Shown one piece after another: positions 33,929 through 42,694 of a stretch of DNA of 64,000 bases. The stretch is from Streptomyces sp. GESEQ-4. GTDB taxonomy: Bacteria; Actinomycetota; Actinomycetes; Streptomycetales; Streptomycetaceae. The notes under the pieces were generated by a model. The model made no database searches. It saw only the letters and a program-made list of their open reading frames with translations, and was not told where the DNA came from. How positions within the stretch are numbered: the first letter of the stretch is position 1; each line of letters opens with the position of its first letter. Location: contig NZ_JAFFSU010000018.1 in assembly GCF_017948455.1 (NCBI RefSeq), positions 62,001 to 126,000 on the forward strand, in the 5' to 3' direction. The translations under genes were made by a program, and so were the position numbers.

Positions 33929-35056
33929 ATGGGTCTCACGAGCGACACGGTGCTGGCGCTGGCGCTCTGCACCGCCGTCCTGCTGTTCGCCGGCACGGTG
34001 TGGCTGTGGCCGCGGCTGGCCCGGCGGACCTGGCGTGCCGTCAGCGGCCGCGTCGCCCTGCTCCTCGCCGTCCAGCTGACGCTCTTCGCCTCGGCCGGCC
34101 TCGCCGCCAACCAGGCCTTCGGGTTCTACGCCAGCTGGGCGGACCTGCTGGGACAGGAGACCGACGAGGGCGTGGTCGTCGACCACACGCCCGGCGGCCT
34201 CGAGGGCGACCCGCTGCGCGTCGTCGACACGGAGAGCGTTCCGGGGGCGGGCAGCCCTGATGCGCGCGCCGGGGGCCGGATCCATGAGGTCGAGATCCTC
34301 GGTCGTACGACACGCATCGCCACGCGCGCGTACGTGTACTTGCCGCCGGAGTACTTCCAGGCGCGATACCGCACGCGCACATTCCCCGCGGCCGTCGTCC
34401 TCACCGGCTATCCGGGCACCGCCAAGGCGCTCGTGGACAAGCTCGACTATCCGCACACCGCCCGTGGGCTCGCCAGGGAAGGCCGTATGCGGCCGATGAT
34501 CCTGGTGATGATGCGGCCTACCGTCGCACCGCCACGGGACACCGAGTGCGTGGACATCCCCGGCGGGCCGCAGACGGAGTCGTTTTTCGCCAAAGATCTG
34601 CCGGAAGCCGTGGGCGGGCACTACAGGGTGGGCGGAAAACCGGGGAGTTGGGGCATCATCGGCGACTCGACGGGCGGCTACTGCGCACTCAAGCTCGCCA
34701 TGCACCACCCCCGGGTCTATGCCGCCGGGGCGGGCCTGTCCGCGTACTACAGGGCGCCGATCGACCCCACCACGGGCGACCTCTTCCACGGCGACAAGAC
34801 GCTGCGGAACCGCGCCGACCTGTTCTGGTACCTCAAGAACATGCCCGCGCCCGACACTTCACTGCTCGTCAGCAGCAGCAAGATCGGTGAATCCAACTAC
34901 AAGGACACGCTGAAGTTCATAGCGGGCGCCAAGGCGACGAACCGGACGCGGATCTCGTCGATCATCCTGGAAAGCGGCGGGCACAACTTCAACACCTGGC
35001 GGCGGGAGATTCCGGCGACACTGGAGTGGATCAGCGGGCGATTGGGCGACCGGTGA
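33929..35056 (+). CDS. Membrane-anchored alpha/beta-hydrolase (esterase family)
   Basis: Protein of 375 residues with an N-terminal membrane region (TVLALALCTAVLLFAGTVWL and VALLLAVQLTLFASAGLAAN) and an outward esterase-D/antigen-85-like hydrolase domain. The nucleophile elbow is GDSTGGY (IIGDSTGGYCALKLAMHHP); the catalytic His is likely in LESGGHNFNTW; the oxyanion-side segment is VVLTGYPGTAKALVDKL. It diverges from the aminoacyl-PG synthase-like gene across 157 bases. In other Gram-positive bacteria such a hydrolase removes the amino acid from aminoacyl-PG; that substrate is an inference here. Confidence 0.87.
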   Translation: MGLTSDTVLALALCTAVLLFAGTVWLWPRLARRTWRAVSGRVALLLAVQLTLFASAGLAANQAFGFYASWADLLGQETDEGVVVDHTPGGLEGDPLRVVDTESVPGAGSPDARAGGRIHEVEILGRTTRIATRAYVYLPPEYFQARYRTRTFPAAVVLTGYPGTAKALVDKLDYPHTARGLAREGRMRPMILVMMRPTVAPPRDTECVDIPGGPQTESFFAKDLPEAVGGHYRVGGKPGSWGIIGDSTGGYCALKLAMHHPRVYAAGAGLSAYYRAPIDPTTGDLFHGDKTLRNRADLFWYLKNMPAPDTSLLVSSSKIGESNYKDTLKFIAGAKATNRTRISSIILESGGHNFNTWRREIPATLEWISGRLGDR

Positions 35057-35153
35057 ACCCGAAACCCCCTTGAGCCGTATGAATGACACGGGATGGCTGT
35101 GTTTTTATGGGGCGGGCCACCAAGATTCGCCTACGCGCGGTAAGTTTCTGGCC

Positions 35154-36437
35154 ATGCCACGTGGACGTCACCGCCATTCCCCGCCTCTGCACAGGGTCCT
35201 GCCTCCGTCGGCGATCGCAGGAGTCTCGGCCGTCTGCGCGCTCGGCCCCTGGGTGTTCTCGGAAACCACGGTGCTTCGCGGTCTTGCCGCGGCCGCCGCG
35301 GCGACGGCGGTCATCGGCGCGGTCGTGCTGCGCCGTTGGGACATCCAGGCGGGCAAGCAGGTCGCCGACCTCACGCGCGCGCGTGCGAGCGACGAGTGGC
35401 GGCACGAGGAGCGCGTCGCCGAACTCGAGACGGACCTTGAGGAGTCCCGCGAACTGCGCGTCAAGCTGGAGCAGCGGCTGCGCGCGAAGCGTGCGGAGCT
35501 CGCCGGACTGCGCAACGAGCACGCGGCGTTGCTGCGCCGGTACGCCACCGCGGAGACCGAGCGTGCGACCGCCCTGGAGGGCCGCCGCCTGCTGGAGATA
35601 GAGGCCGCGCCGGCCCGTGCGCTGCCGCCCGTGCCGTCGCAGGCGTCCGCTCCCGAGGAGGAGACCGACGCGGTGGCTGCCTCGGACGAATCCGCTGAAT
35701 CCGCCGTGCCGGTGGAGGCCGCCGAGGACGAACAGACGGGACAGGCGGAGCAGGCGGAGCAGGTCGAGGCTGCGGCTCCCGCGGTCTTCTCTCCGGAGGG
35801 GTCGAAGCTCTTCCTGCGCGCCAAGGTGGCGTTGGCGAAGCTCGACACGGACTTCGACACGGACAGTGCGCCCAAGGGGGACGCCGACGCCGTGTCCAAG
35901 GGTGATGCCGACGGCGACGACGACGCTCCCAAGGGTTCCCCCGACGATGACGGTTCGCCCAAGGGCGGCGCTCCGGGCGGGCAGGAGCCGGTGAAGGCCG
36001 GTGCCGGGGAGGCCGCGCAGGAGGACGAAGCGCAGGGGAAGCCCGAGGCGGTCGACGGGCACGAGCGCGCGGCCGCCACCTCGATGGGCAAGTCGACTCC
36101 GTCCGGGCAGCAGCCCTCCGGGCACTTCACGGTGCCGACCGCGGTGGCCGTCGTACCGGCGTCGCCCGTGCGGCGTCCGGCGGTCGAGGGCGGTTTCGAC
36201 TTCTTCGGTACGAAGACGGAGTCGGAGTCGGAGGCCGCCGCGCTGGAAGCCGTGCAGAACGAGGACCTCGCCGATGTCGTCGGCCAGGAGGCGCTCGCGC
36301 TCCACAAGGCGGAGACCGAGGCGGAGTTCAAGCCGGCCGGCGCGGAGTCGCGCGGTGTCGGGCAGGTCATCGACCTGACGGCGCACGACGAGACGGAGCA
36401 GATCGACGTGCAGGGGCTGCGCAGCGCGGTTTCCTGA
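35154..36437 (+). CDS. Coiled-coil membrane protein of unknown function
   Basis: Protein of 427 residues starting MPRGRHRHSPPLHRVLPPSA. Two short hydrophobic segments near residues 18-60 (AIAGVSAVCALGPWVF; LRGLAAAAAATAVIGAVVL) form a hairpin anchor. A coiled coil follows at about 70-150 (RHEERVAELETDLEESRELRVKLEQRLRAK...). From there to residue about 330 the chain is acidic and low in complexity, with repeated PKGD-type units, then FDFFGTKTESESE and a short conserved tail (GQVIDLTAHDETEQIDVQ). A cell-surface or division scaffold is possible, but I do not recognise a family. Confidence 0.75.
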   Translation: MPRGRHRHSPPLHRVLPPSAIAGVSAVCALGPWVFSETTVLRGLAAAAAATAVIGAVVLRRWDIQAGKQVADLTRARASDEWRHEERVAELETDLEESRELRVKLEQRLRAKRAELAGLRNEHAALLRRYATAETERATALEGRRLLEIEAAPARALPPVPSQASAPEEETDAVAASDESAESAVPVEAAEDEQTGQAEQAEQVEAAAPAVFSPEGSKLFLRAKVALAKLDTDFDTDSAPKGDADAVSKGDADGDDDAPKGSPDDDGSPKGGAPGGQEPVKAGAGEAAQEDEAQGKPEAVDGHERAAATSMGKSTPSGQQPSGHFTVPTAVAVVPASPVRRPAVEGGFDFFGTKTESESEAAALEAVQNEDLADVVGQEALALHKAETEAEFKPAGAESRGVGQVIDLTAHDETEQIDVQGLRSAVS

Positions 36438-36459
36438 AGTCGCCCACCGGCCGGGCGGC

Positions 36460-37788
36460 TCAGGTCATCCACCGGTCCGGCAGCGCGTCCCTGCGTCCCG
36501 TCCGTGACCGCTCCGCCTGCCCGCGCAGCAGCTCCGCCGCCTCCTCAGCGTCCCGCAGCCGCGCTGTGACGGTCTTGTTGGCCCCCGTGTCCACATGCAC
36601 GTCCGCAAGCCGCCAGACGCGCTTCCAGGGCCCCTGAGACAGCCGTACGCTCTGCACCTTCGCGTGCGGTACGAGCGCCAGGCTCCGGCGCAGGAGCCCG
36701 TGCCGGGAGGCGAAGACCGTGTCGGTGACCGCGATGCCGTAGCCGCGCCACCACAGCGGCAGGCACCGGCCGGCGCGGCGCGGCGGCCGGGACAGGGACG
36801 GCGGCACCGTCACCCCGGGCAGCACGCGCGCGATGACGGCCTCGGCGATCTCACGCGGGGCGACCGGCAGCAGCAGGGAGTTCGAGGACCCGGCGACATC
36901 CAGCTCGACCCGCACCCAGCCCCGCCTCCGCCACAGCAGCGGCTCCACGATCCGTACGGTCTGCACCCGCCCCGGCGGCACCGTCTCGTGGACGCGGTCC
37001 AGCAGGCCGCGGTCGATACGCAGCCCGTCCGGGGACTCGGCGACCGTCCAGTCGTACTCCGCGACGAACCGTCCCACGCTGCTCGCGCCCGCCCCGCCCA
37101 GCAGCGGCAGGGCGACTGCGAGGACCGTCCACACGCTGTGGGTGGCGAGCCATATCAGCGGCGGTACGACGAGCGCGGCGGCGAGGGTGCCCCAGGTCGC
37201 GCCGGTCAGGACGAGGGAGACGGCGAGTACTCCCGGGGGCGTGCGCAGCAGCTCCTGCGCCGGTGCTTCCCCGACTTCGTGCGCCGTCTCGGGCGCGAAA
37301 CCCGCCGCGCGCGCGAGCAGTTCGGCACGCAGCGTGCGCGCCTCGTCCGCGCCCAGGAAGGCCAGCTCGTCCTTCTTGTCCGTGCCGACGACGTCGAGTT
37401 TGAGCTTGGCGACGCCCGCGACCCGCGCGAGCAGCGGCTGGGTGACGTCGACGGCCTGGATGCGTTCGAGCCGGATGTGCGCGGCGCGCCGGAACAACAG
37501 GCCGGTACGGATGCGCAGTTCGGTGTCGGTCACCGCGAAGTGCGTGAACCACCAAGTGAGGAAGCCGTACAGGGCGGCGGCCGGGACGATCACGGCGAGC
37601 GCGATCAGCAGTGTGGTCGTGGTCAGCCTGGTCAGCTGGCGCTGCGTCTGGTCGGGGTCGTGCAACGCCCACCCGATGATCACGGCGACCGGCGCCCACG
37701 CCCGCCGCAGCGGTGTCACGGGATGCAGCCGCCGCTCGGTGACGGGTTGCTTCTCCCGTACGGCGCCGTCGACGCCCGGCGCCGTCAC
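36460..37788 (-). CDS. PH domain-containing membrane protein, YdbT-like
   Basis: Protein of 442 residues with alternating membrane helices (VAVIIGWAL, TTTTLLIALAVIVPAAALYG, ALVVPPLIWLATHSVWTVLA) and three bacterial PH (DUF304/bPH2) domains. The repeated signature is visible three times: FAVTDTELRIRTGLLFRRAAHIRLERIQAVDV, VAESPDGLRIDRGLLDRVHETVPPGRVQTVRI and IAVTDTVFASRHGLLRRSLALVPHAKVQSVRL. YdbS/YdbT of Bacillus take part in envelope stress and resistance to amylocyclicin-type peptides. Its ATG region overlaps the partner gene stop by four bases, so the pair is co-translated. Confidence 0.9.
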   Translation of the reverse strand: MTAPGVDGAVREKQPVTERRLHPVTPLRRAWAPVAVIIGWALHDPDQTQRQLTRLTTTTLLIALAVIVPAAALYGFLTWWFTHFAVTDTELRIRTGLLFRRAAHIRLERIQAVDVTQPLLARVAGVAKLKLDVVGTDKKDELAFLGADEARTLRAELLARAAGFAPETAHEVGEAPAQELLRTPPGVLAVSLVLTGATWGTLAAALVVPPLIWLATHSVWTVLAVALPLLGGAGASSVGRFVAEYDWTVAESPDGLRIDRGLLDRVHETVPPGRVQTVRIVEPLLWRRRGWVRVELDVAGSSNSLLLPVAPREIAEAVIARVLPGVTVPPSLSRPPRRAGRCLPLWWRGYGIAVTDTVFASRHGLLRRSLALVPHAKVQSVRLSQGPWKRVWRLADVHVDTGANKTVTARLRDAEEAAELLRGQAERSRTGRRDALPDRWMT

Positions 37789-38288
37789 AGCCCCGCCGAT
37801 CGTGCCTCGCCCAGCTCGGTGAGCCGGTCGCGCAGCCGTTCCGCCTCGACCGGATCGAGCCCCGGAATCGTCGCGTCGGTCGCGGCGGCCGCGGTGTGCA
37901 GTTGCACGCTGGCCAGCCCGAAGTGCCGTTCGACGGGCCCGGAGGTGACCTCGACCAGCTGCATCCGCCCGTACGGGACGACGGTCAGTTCACGCCACAG
38001 CACGCCCCTGCTGATCAGCAGGTCGTCGGCGCGCTCGGCGTACCGCCAGGAGCGCCAGTTGCGCTCGACCATCACCCAGCCCCACAGCAGCAGGGCCAGC
38101 GGCAGCAGCGCGAACGCGGCCCACGCGGGACCCGCGAACAGCCCGGGCAGCACACCGGTGGCCGCCGTCAGCAGCCCCATCCACACCACCAGCAACAGCC
38201 TGCGCATCCGCAGCAGCCCGGGCGGCAGCCCGATCCACGTCGGCTCGACCCCCGCCGCCTCCGGGTTCTCCCGGCTCCCCGTCTCCAT
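37785..38288 (-). CDS. PH domain-containing membrane protein, YdbS-like
   Basis: Partner protein of 167 residues from ATG 38288. Two helices (LLLVVWMGLLTAATGVLPGLF, AFALLPLALLLWGWVMVE) precede one bPH2 domain (DDLLISRGVLWRELTVVPYG, MQLVEVTSGPVERHFGLASV). It is the YdbS-like subunit that complements the three-domain YdbT-like protein downstream. It is divergent from nuoD, with only 31 bases between the starts, so promoters overlap. Confidence 0.9.
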   Translation of the reverse strand: METGSRENPEAAGVEPTWIGLPPGLLRMRRLLLVVWMGLLTAATGVLPGLFAGPAWAAFALLPLALLLWGWVMVERNWRSWRYAERADDLLISRGVLWRELTVVPYGRMQLVEVTSGPVERHFGLASVQLHTAAAATDATIPGLDPVEAERLRDRLTELGEARSAGL

Positions 38289-38319
38289 ACGGCAAGCGTA
38301 CGTAGGGGAGACTGGGGCC

Positions 38320-39471
38320 ATGACTCCTACGACGGAGACCACGGTCGGTATCGGCGGTGCCGCGGAGAGCACCGACATGGTGCTCAACATCGGGCCCCAG
38401 CACCCGTCCACGCACGGCGTGCTGCGGCTGCGGCTCACCCTCGACGGCGAGCGCATCACAAGCGCGGAGCCCGTGATCGGCTATATGCACCGCGGCGCGG
38501 AGAAGCTCTTCGAGGCGCGCGACTACCGCCAGATCATCATGCTCGCCAACCGCCACGACTGGCTGTCGGCCTTCTCGAACGAGCTGGGCGTGGTCCTCGC
38601 CGTGGAGCGCATGCTCGGCATGGAGGTGCCCCCGCGCGCGGTGTGGACGCGCACGCTGCTCGCGGAGCTGAACCGGGTGCTCAACCACCTGATGTTCCTG
38701 GGCTCGTATCCGCTGGAGCTGGGCGGGATCACTCCGATCTTCTACGCCTTCACCGAGCGCGAGGAACTCCAGCACGTCATGGAGGAGGTCTCCGGCGGGC
38801 GGATGCACTACATGTTCAACCGGGTCGGCGGCCTCAAGGAGGACCTGCCCGCGGGATGGACCACGCGCGCGCGTGCCTCCGTCGCGGCCCTGCGCTCCCG
38901 TATGGACCGCTTCGACGACCTGGTCCTCGGCAACGAGATCTTCCGCGGGCGCACCCGCGGGGTGGGCGTCCTCGCGCCGGAGACCGTCCACGCGTACGGC
39001 GTGAGCGGGCCGATCGCGCGCGGCTCCGGCGTCGACTTCGATCTGCGGCGCGACGAGCCGTACCTCGCGTACGGCGAACTCGAGGAAACCCTCCAGGTCG
39101 TCACCCGGAAGGAAGGCGACTGCCTCGCCCGCTTCGAGTGCCTCCTGGCGCAGACCCACAACTCCCTGGACCTCGCCGACGCCTGCCTGGACCGGCTTGC
39201 CGAGCTGCCGCCCGGCCCGATCAACCAGCGGCTCCCCAAGGTCCTCAAGGCGCCCGAGGGCCACACGTACGCCTGGACCGAGAACCCGCTCGGCATCAAC
39301 GGCTACTACCTCGTCAGCAAGGGCGAGAAGACGCCGTACCGGATGAAGCTGCGGTCGGCGTCGTTCAACAACATCCAGGCGCTGGTGGAGCTGCTGCCGG
39401 GGACGCTGGTGGCGGACATGGTGGCGATCCTGGGGTCGCTGTTCTTCGTGGTCGGGGACATCGACAAGTAG
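38320..39471 (+). CDS. nuoD: Solo NADH-quinone oxidoreductase subunit D
   Basis: NuoD of 383 residues, ATG 38320 with GGGGAG upstream. The subunit carries the quinone-site histidine and the cluster N2 region: LNIGPQHPSTHGVLRLRLTL (residues about 22-41), EPVIGYMHRGAEKLFE, SNELGVVLAVERML, GSLFFVVGDIDK at the C-terminus. No other nuo gene is near, so this is a second, orphan copy (nuoD2-like) apart from the main nuo operon. It could replace NuoD under some condition or serve another quinone enzyme. The next gene, convergent by seven bases, encodes an NDUFAF7-like methyltransferase. Confidence 0.95.
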   Translation: MTPTTETTVGIGGAAESTDMVLNIGPQHPSTHGVLRLRLTLDGERITSAEPVIGYMHRGAEKLFEARDYRQIIMLANRHDWLSAFSNELGVVLAVERMLGMEVPPRAVWTRTLLAELNRVLNHLMFLGSYPLELGGITPIFYAFTEREELQHVMEEVSGGRMHYMFNRVGGLKEDLPAGWTTRARASVAALRSRMDRFDDLVLGNEIFRGRTRGVGVLAPETVHAYGVSGPIARGSGVDFDLRRDEPYLAYGELEETLQVVTRKEGDCLARFECLLAQTHNSLDLADACLDRLAELPPGPINQRLPKVLKAPEGHTYAWTENPLGINGYYLVSKGEKTPYRMKLRSASFNNIQALVELLPGTLVADMVAILGSLFFVVGDIDK

Positions 39472-39478
39472 GTGCCCT

Positions 39479-40504
39479 CTAGGTGAGCGGGTTGGGAATT
39501 CCAACCGGCTGCACCAGCCATCCGAAGTCGCCGAGGCCGCCGACCGCTGTGAGTTCGGCGCCCTCTCCCGCGTTCGCGAGGGCGCGCACATAGGCCGCGG
39601 GGTGTGTGGTCGCCAGCGCGAGCGGGGGCCGGGCGCCTGCGATGCCCAAGGCGCGCAGGGCTTCGCGCTGGCGCACGAGGAGTGCGCGGGGAAGTGTGTC
39701 GAGGGGCGCGCCGGGGAGTGCGTCGAGCGGCGCGCACGCGTCCAGCGCCACGTGTGCCGTTATGTCGCAGGACCCGTCCGGCACAGGCCGTGTCTCGTGC
39801 CCTTCGCGGAAGCCGGTGAGCGTGCCGAACGGCGGGCGGGCGTCCGCCGTGTGCATGTAGTCCACGGCGACCGCGAGCCCCCGGTCGAGCGTCGCGACCG
39901 CCGCAGCCCAGGCCTCGTCGCGGGGCAGCCCGATCTCGGCGCGCAGCCCCTCCTCGGCCGGCAGCGGCCACCACCGGCTGAGCCACTCCGCCTCCGCGCC
40001 GAAGACGCGCTCACCGAGCAGCTCGGCCCCGTCCTCCCGGACGAGCACCAGCCGCGGTACGCCCGCGGAGTCGACCTGGGCCACCTCAACGGGCACGTTG
40101 TCCAGCCACTCGTTGGCGAACAGCAGCCCGGTCGCGCCCTGCGGGGGCGCGCTGAGCCACTCGACGCGGTGGTCGAGGCCCGCGGGGCGGTCGGCGACCT
40201 CGACGGCGTACGCGCGCGTGCGGGCGGCCACGCCGGCGGGCAGCGCGGCCAGCACGCCGGTGACCAGCTCCCCGCGCCCCGCCCCCATGTCGACGAAGTC
40301 GAGCGTCTCGGGCCCGCCCAGCGCCTCGTCGACCAGGCAGAGCAGCCGGGCCACGGCCCCGGCGAAGAGCGGCGACGCGTGCACGGACGTACGGAAGTGG
40401 CCGGCCGGGCCCTCGGGCCTGCGGTAGAAGCCGTCCGGCCCGTACAGGGCGGCCTCGGCCGCCGCCCGCCAACCGCGCCAGTGCCCCGCTGTCTCGTCCG
40501 TCAC
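39479..40504 (-). CDS. SAM-dependent methyltransferase, DUF185/NDUFAF7 family
   Basis: Protein of 341 residues. The N-terminus has the DUF185 pattern AALYGPDGFYRRPEGPAGHFRTSVHASPLFAGAVARLL, the SAM motif is DFVDMGAGRGELVTGVLAALP, then LLFANEWLDNVPVEVAQVD and VAVDYMHT. The mitochondrial member NDUFAF7 (MidA) dimethylates an arginine of NDUFS2, which is the NuoD homologue. Here the gene is convergent with a nuoD copy, seven bases apart. I infer that it methylates NuoD, likely an Arg in the HGVLR segment. Bacterial members have not been characterised in detail as far as I know. Confidence 0.87.
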   Translation of the reverse strand: MTDETAGHWRGWRAAAEAALYGPDGFYRRPEGPAGHFRTSVHASPLFAGAVARLLCLVDEALGGPETLDFVDMGAGRGELVTGVLAALPAGVAARTRAYAVEVADRPAGLDHRVEWLSAPPQGATGLLFANEWLDNVPVEVAQVDSAGVPRLVLVREDGAELLGERVFGAEAEWLSRWWPLPAEEGLRAEIGLPRDEAWAAAVATLDRGLAVAVDYMHTADARPPFGTLTGFREGHETRPVPDGSCDITAHVALDACAPLDALPGAPLDTLPRALLVRQREALRALGIAGARPPLALATTHPAAYVRALANAGEGAELTAVGGLGDFGWLVQPVGIPNPLT

Positions 40505-40622
40505 GCCGTCAGGTTAAGCGCACAGGGGAACGGAGCCTCCACCTTGCGGAGTACGCGGGCCCGATGCGGATCGGCCCTCCGGTTGACCCCTGCACGCATC
40601 TTGCTTCCCTACGCTGGGTTAC

Positions 40623-41837
40623 GTGCAGCTCCTCTACGACTTCCTCCGCAGGCACCCGACATGGGTGGACGCCTTCTGGGCCGTCCTCCTCTTCGGGATC
40701 TCCGTGGTGAGCGAAGCCGTCCGGCAGGAGGGCGGGCAGTCGGCTCCGGGCACCGACTCCGAGGCGGTCATCGTCCCGGTCCTCCTCCTGTTGTGCCTGG
40801 TCGTCGCGTTGCGCAGGCGTATGCCGGAGAAGATGCTGCTGCTCGCCATCGGCGTGGGAGTGGCGCAGCTGGCGCTGAACGTGGCGACGACACCCGCCAA
40901 CTTCGCCTTCCTGGTGATCACCTACACCGTGGCCGCGACCGGCGCCCGCTGGGCCTCCCGGCTCGCGCTGGCCGTGGGTCTGACCGCGGCGCCGCTGGCG
41001 CAGGTGCGCTGGCCGGAGAGGGATTCGAGCGTCCTGGGCAGCATCGCCCTGATGATCTTCATGACGGTGCCCTTCGCTCTCGCCTGGGTGCTCGGCGACT
41101 CGATCCGCACCCGCCGCGCCTACTACGAGCAGCTCGAGGAGCGGGCCACCCGGCTCGAGAAGGAGCGCGAGGCGCAGGCCAAGGTCGCGGTCGCCGCCGA
41201 GCGCGCCCGGATCGCACGCGAGCTGCACGACGTCGTCGCGCACAACGTGTCGGTGATGGTGGTCCAGGCCGACGGCGCGGCCTACGTCCTCGACTCCGCG
41301 CCCGACCAGGCCAAGAAGGCCCTGGAGACGATCTCCTCCACCGGCCGCCAGGCCCTCGCCGAGATGCGCCGCCTGCTGGGCGTGCTGCGCACCGGCGAGC
41401 ACCAGGAGAGCGGCGAGTACGTCCCGCAGCCCGACGTCGAGCAGATCGACGAGCTGATCGAGCAGTGCCGCACCTCCGGCCTGCCCGTCGACTTCAAGGT
41501 CGAGGGCACCCCACGGCCGCTGCCCAGCGGCGTCGAGCTCACCGCGTACCGCATCGTGCAGGAGGCGCTCACCAACACCCGCAAGCACGGCGGGCCCAAC
41601 GCGGGCGCCAGCGTGCGCCTGGTCTACTTCGACGACGGCCTCGGTCTGCTGGTCGAGGACGACGGCAAGGGGGCCCCGCACGAGCTGTACGAAGAGGGCG
41701 GCACCGACGGCCAGGGGCACGGGCTGATCGGGATGCGCGAGCGGGTGGGTATGGTCGGCGGCACCCTGGACGCGGGCCCGCGCCCGGGCGGCGGCTTCCG
41801 CATCAGTGTGCTGCTCCCGCTCAAGCCAGCGCACTGA
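40623..41837 (+). CDS. Two-component sensor histidine kinase (NarL/DesK type)
   Basis: Kinase of 404 residues, GTG start. Four or five N-terminal helices form the sensor (VDAFWAVLLFGISVVSEAVR, VIVPVLLLLCLVVAL, MLLLAIGVGVAQLALNVAT, SIALMIFMTVPFALAWVLG). The HisKA_3 box has phospho-acceptor His202 (ARIARELHDVVAHNVSVMV). The ATPase N box is VELTAYRIVQEALTNTRKHG and the G box GHGLIGMRERVGMVGG. The matching response regulator follows after 131 bases. The signal is unknown; the sensor has no sizeable extracellular loop, so it may sense membrane state. Confidence 0.94.
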   Translation: MQLLYDFLRRHPTWVDAFWAVLLFGISVVSEAVRQEGGQSAPGTDSEAVIVPVLLLLCLVVALRRRMPEKMLLLAIGVGVAQLALNVATTPANFAFLVITYTVAATGARWASRLALAVGLTAAPLAQVRWPERDSSVLGSIALMIFMTVPFALAWVLGDSIRTRRAYYEQLEERATRLEKEREAQAKVAVAAERARIARELHDVVAHNVSVMVVQADGAAYVLDSAPDQAKKALETISSTGRQALAEMRRLLGVLRTGEHQESGEYVPQPDVEQIDELIEQCRTSGLPVDFKVEGTPRPLPSGVELTAYRIVQEALTNTRKHGGPNAGASVRLVYFDDGLGLLVEDDGKGAPHELYEEGGTDGQGHGLIGMRERVGMVGGTLDAGPRPGGGFRISVLLPLKPAH

Positions 41838-41875
41838 CGTCGACGCACGCCCCCTGCTGACACCTGTCACGCCCC

Positions 41876-41952
41876 CGCGAGGCAGATGCAGACGCAGGCG
41901 CAGACCCGACGAGACTTCAGACGAGACAGACGCGACAGACGAGACCGACGAG
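41876..41952 (+). repeat. GACGAGAC-type short repeats between kinase and regulator
   Basis: The spacer before the response regulator is purine rich and built of related units (AGACGAGAC, AGACGCGAC, AGACGAGAC, CGACGAGAA). It could be a slippage-generated leader. The regulator starts after AGAGG at 41969. Confidence 0.5.
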
Positions 41953-41968
41953 AACGGAAGAGGCCCCG

Positions 41969-42643
41969 ATGACGACGATCCGCGTGATGCTCGTCGACGA
42001 CCAGGTGCTGCTGCGCACCGGGTTCCGGATGGTGCTGGCCGCCCAGCCGGACATGGAGGTCGTCGCGGAGGCGGGCGACGGTGTCGAGGCGCTTCAGGTG
42101 GTGCGCTCCACCCCCGTCGACGTGGTGCTGATGGACGTACGCATGCCGAAGCTCGACGGCGTCGAGGCCACGCGCCGTATCTGCGCCGAGCCCGATCCGC
42201 CGAAGGTGCTGATCCTGACCACCTTCGACCTCGACGAGTACGCCTTCTCGGGGCTGAAGGCGGGCGCGTCCGGCTTCATGCTCAAGGACGTGCCGCCCGG
42301 GGAGCTGCTGACCGCCATCCGGTCCGTGCACAGCGGCGACGCCGTCGTGGCCCCCTCGACGACCCGGCGCCTGCTCGACCGGTTCGCGCCGATGCTGCCC
42401 AGCGTCGGCAAGGAGCCGCAGCACAAGGCACTGGAGCGGCTCACCGACCGCGAGCGCGAGGTCATGGTGCTGGTCGCTCAAGGGCTCTCCAACGGCGAGA
42501 TCGCTGCCCGGCTGGTGCTGTCCGAGGCGACCGTCAAGACGCACGTGGGCCGCATCCTGACCAAGCTGGGTCTGCGGGACCGGGTCCAGGTGGTGGTCCT
42601 GGCGTACGAGACGGGGCTGGTGCGAGCCGGCGGACACGGCTGA
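41969..42643 (+). CDS. NarL/LuxR family response regulator
   Basis: Response regulator of 224 residues. The receiver domain has the acidic pair MLVDDQ, phospho-acceptor Asp56 (VVLMDVRMPKLDG) and the Lys of FMLKDV. The LuxR helix-turn-helix is at residues about 150-210 (LTDREREVMVLVAQGLSNGE, LSEATVKTHVGRILTKLGLR). It is the cognate partner of the kinase just upstream. Targets are not evident in the window. Confidence 0.95.
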   Translation: MTTIRVMLVDDQVLLRTGFRMVLAAQPDMEVVAEAGDGVEALQVVRSTPVDVVLMDVRMPKLDGVEATRRICAEPDPPKVLILTTFDLDEYAFSGLKAGASGFMLKDVPPGELLTAIRSVHSGDAVVAPSTTRRLLDRFAPMLPSVGKEPQHKALERLTDREREVMVLVAQGLSNGEIAARLVLSEATVKTHVGRILTKLGLRDRVQVVVLAYETGLVRAGGHG

Positions 42644-42694
42644 CCGGGCGTGCGCGGGCGTCGGTAGGGTCGCCCCGACTGATGCGTCCGGCGG

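Noticed and set aside
41876..41952. CRISPR-like or VNTR array between kinase and regulator
   Set aside because: The units are short, imperfect and contiguous, so it is low-complexity leader sequence rather than an array.
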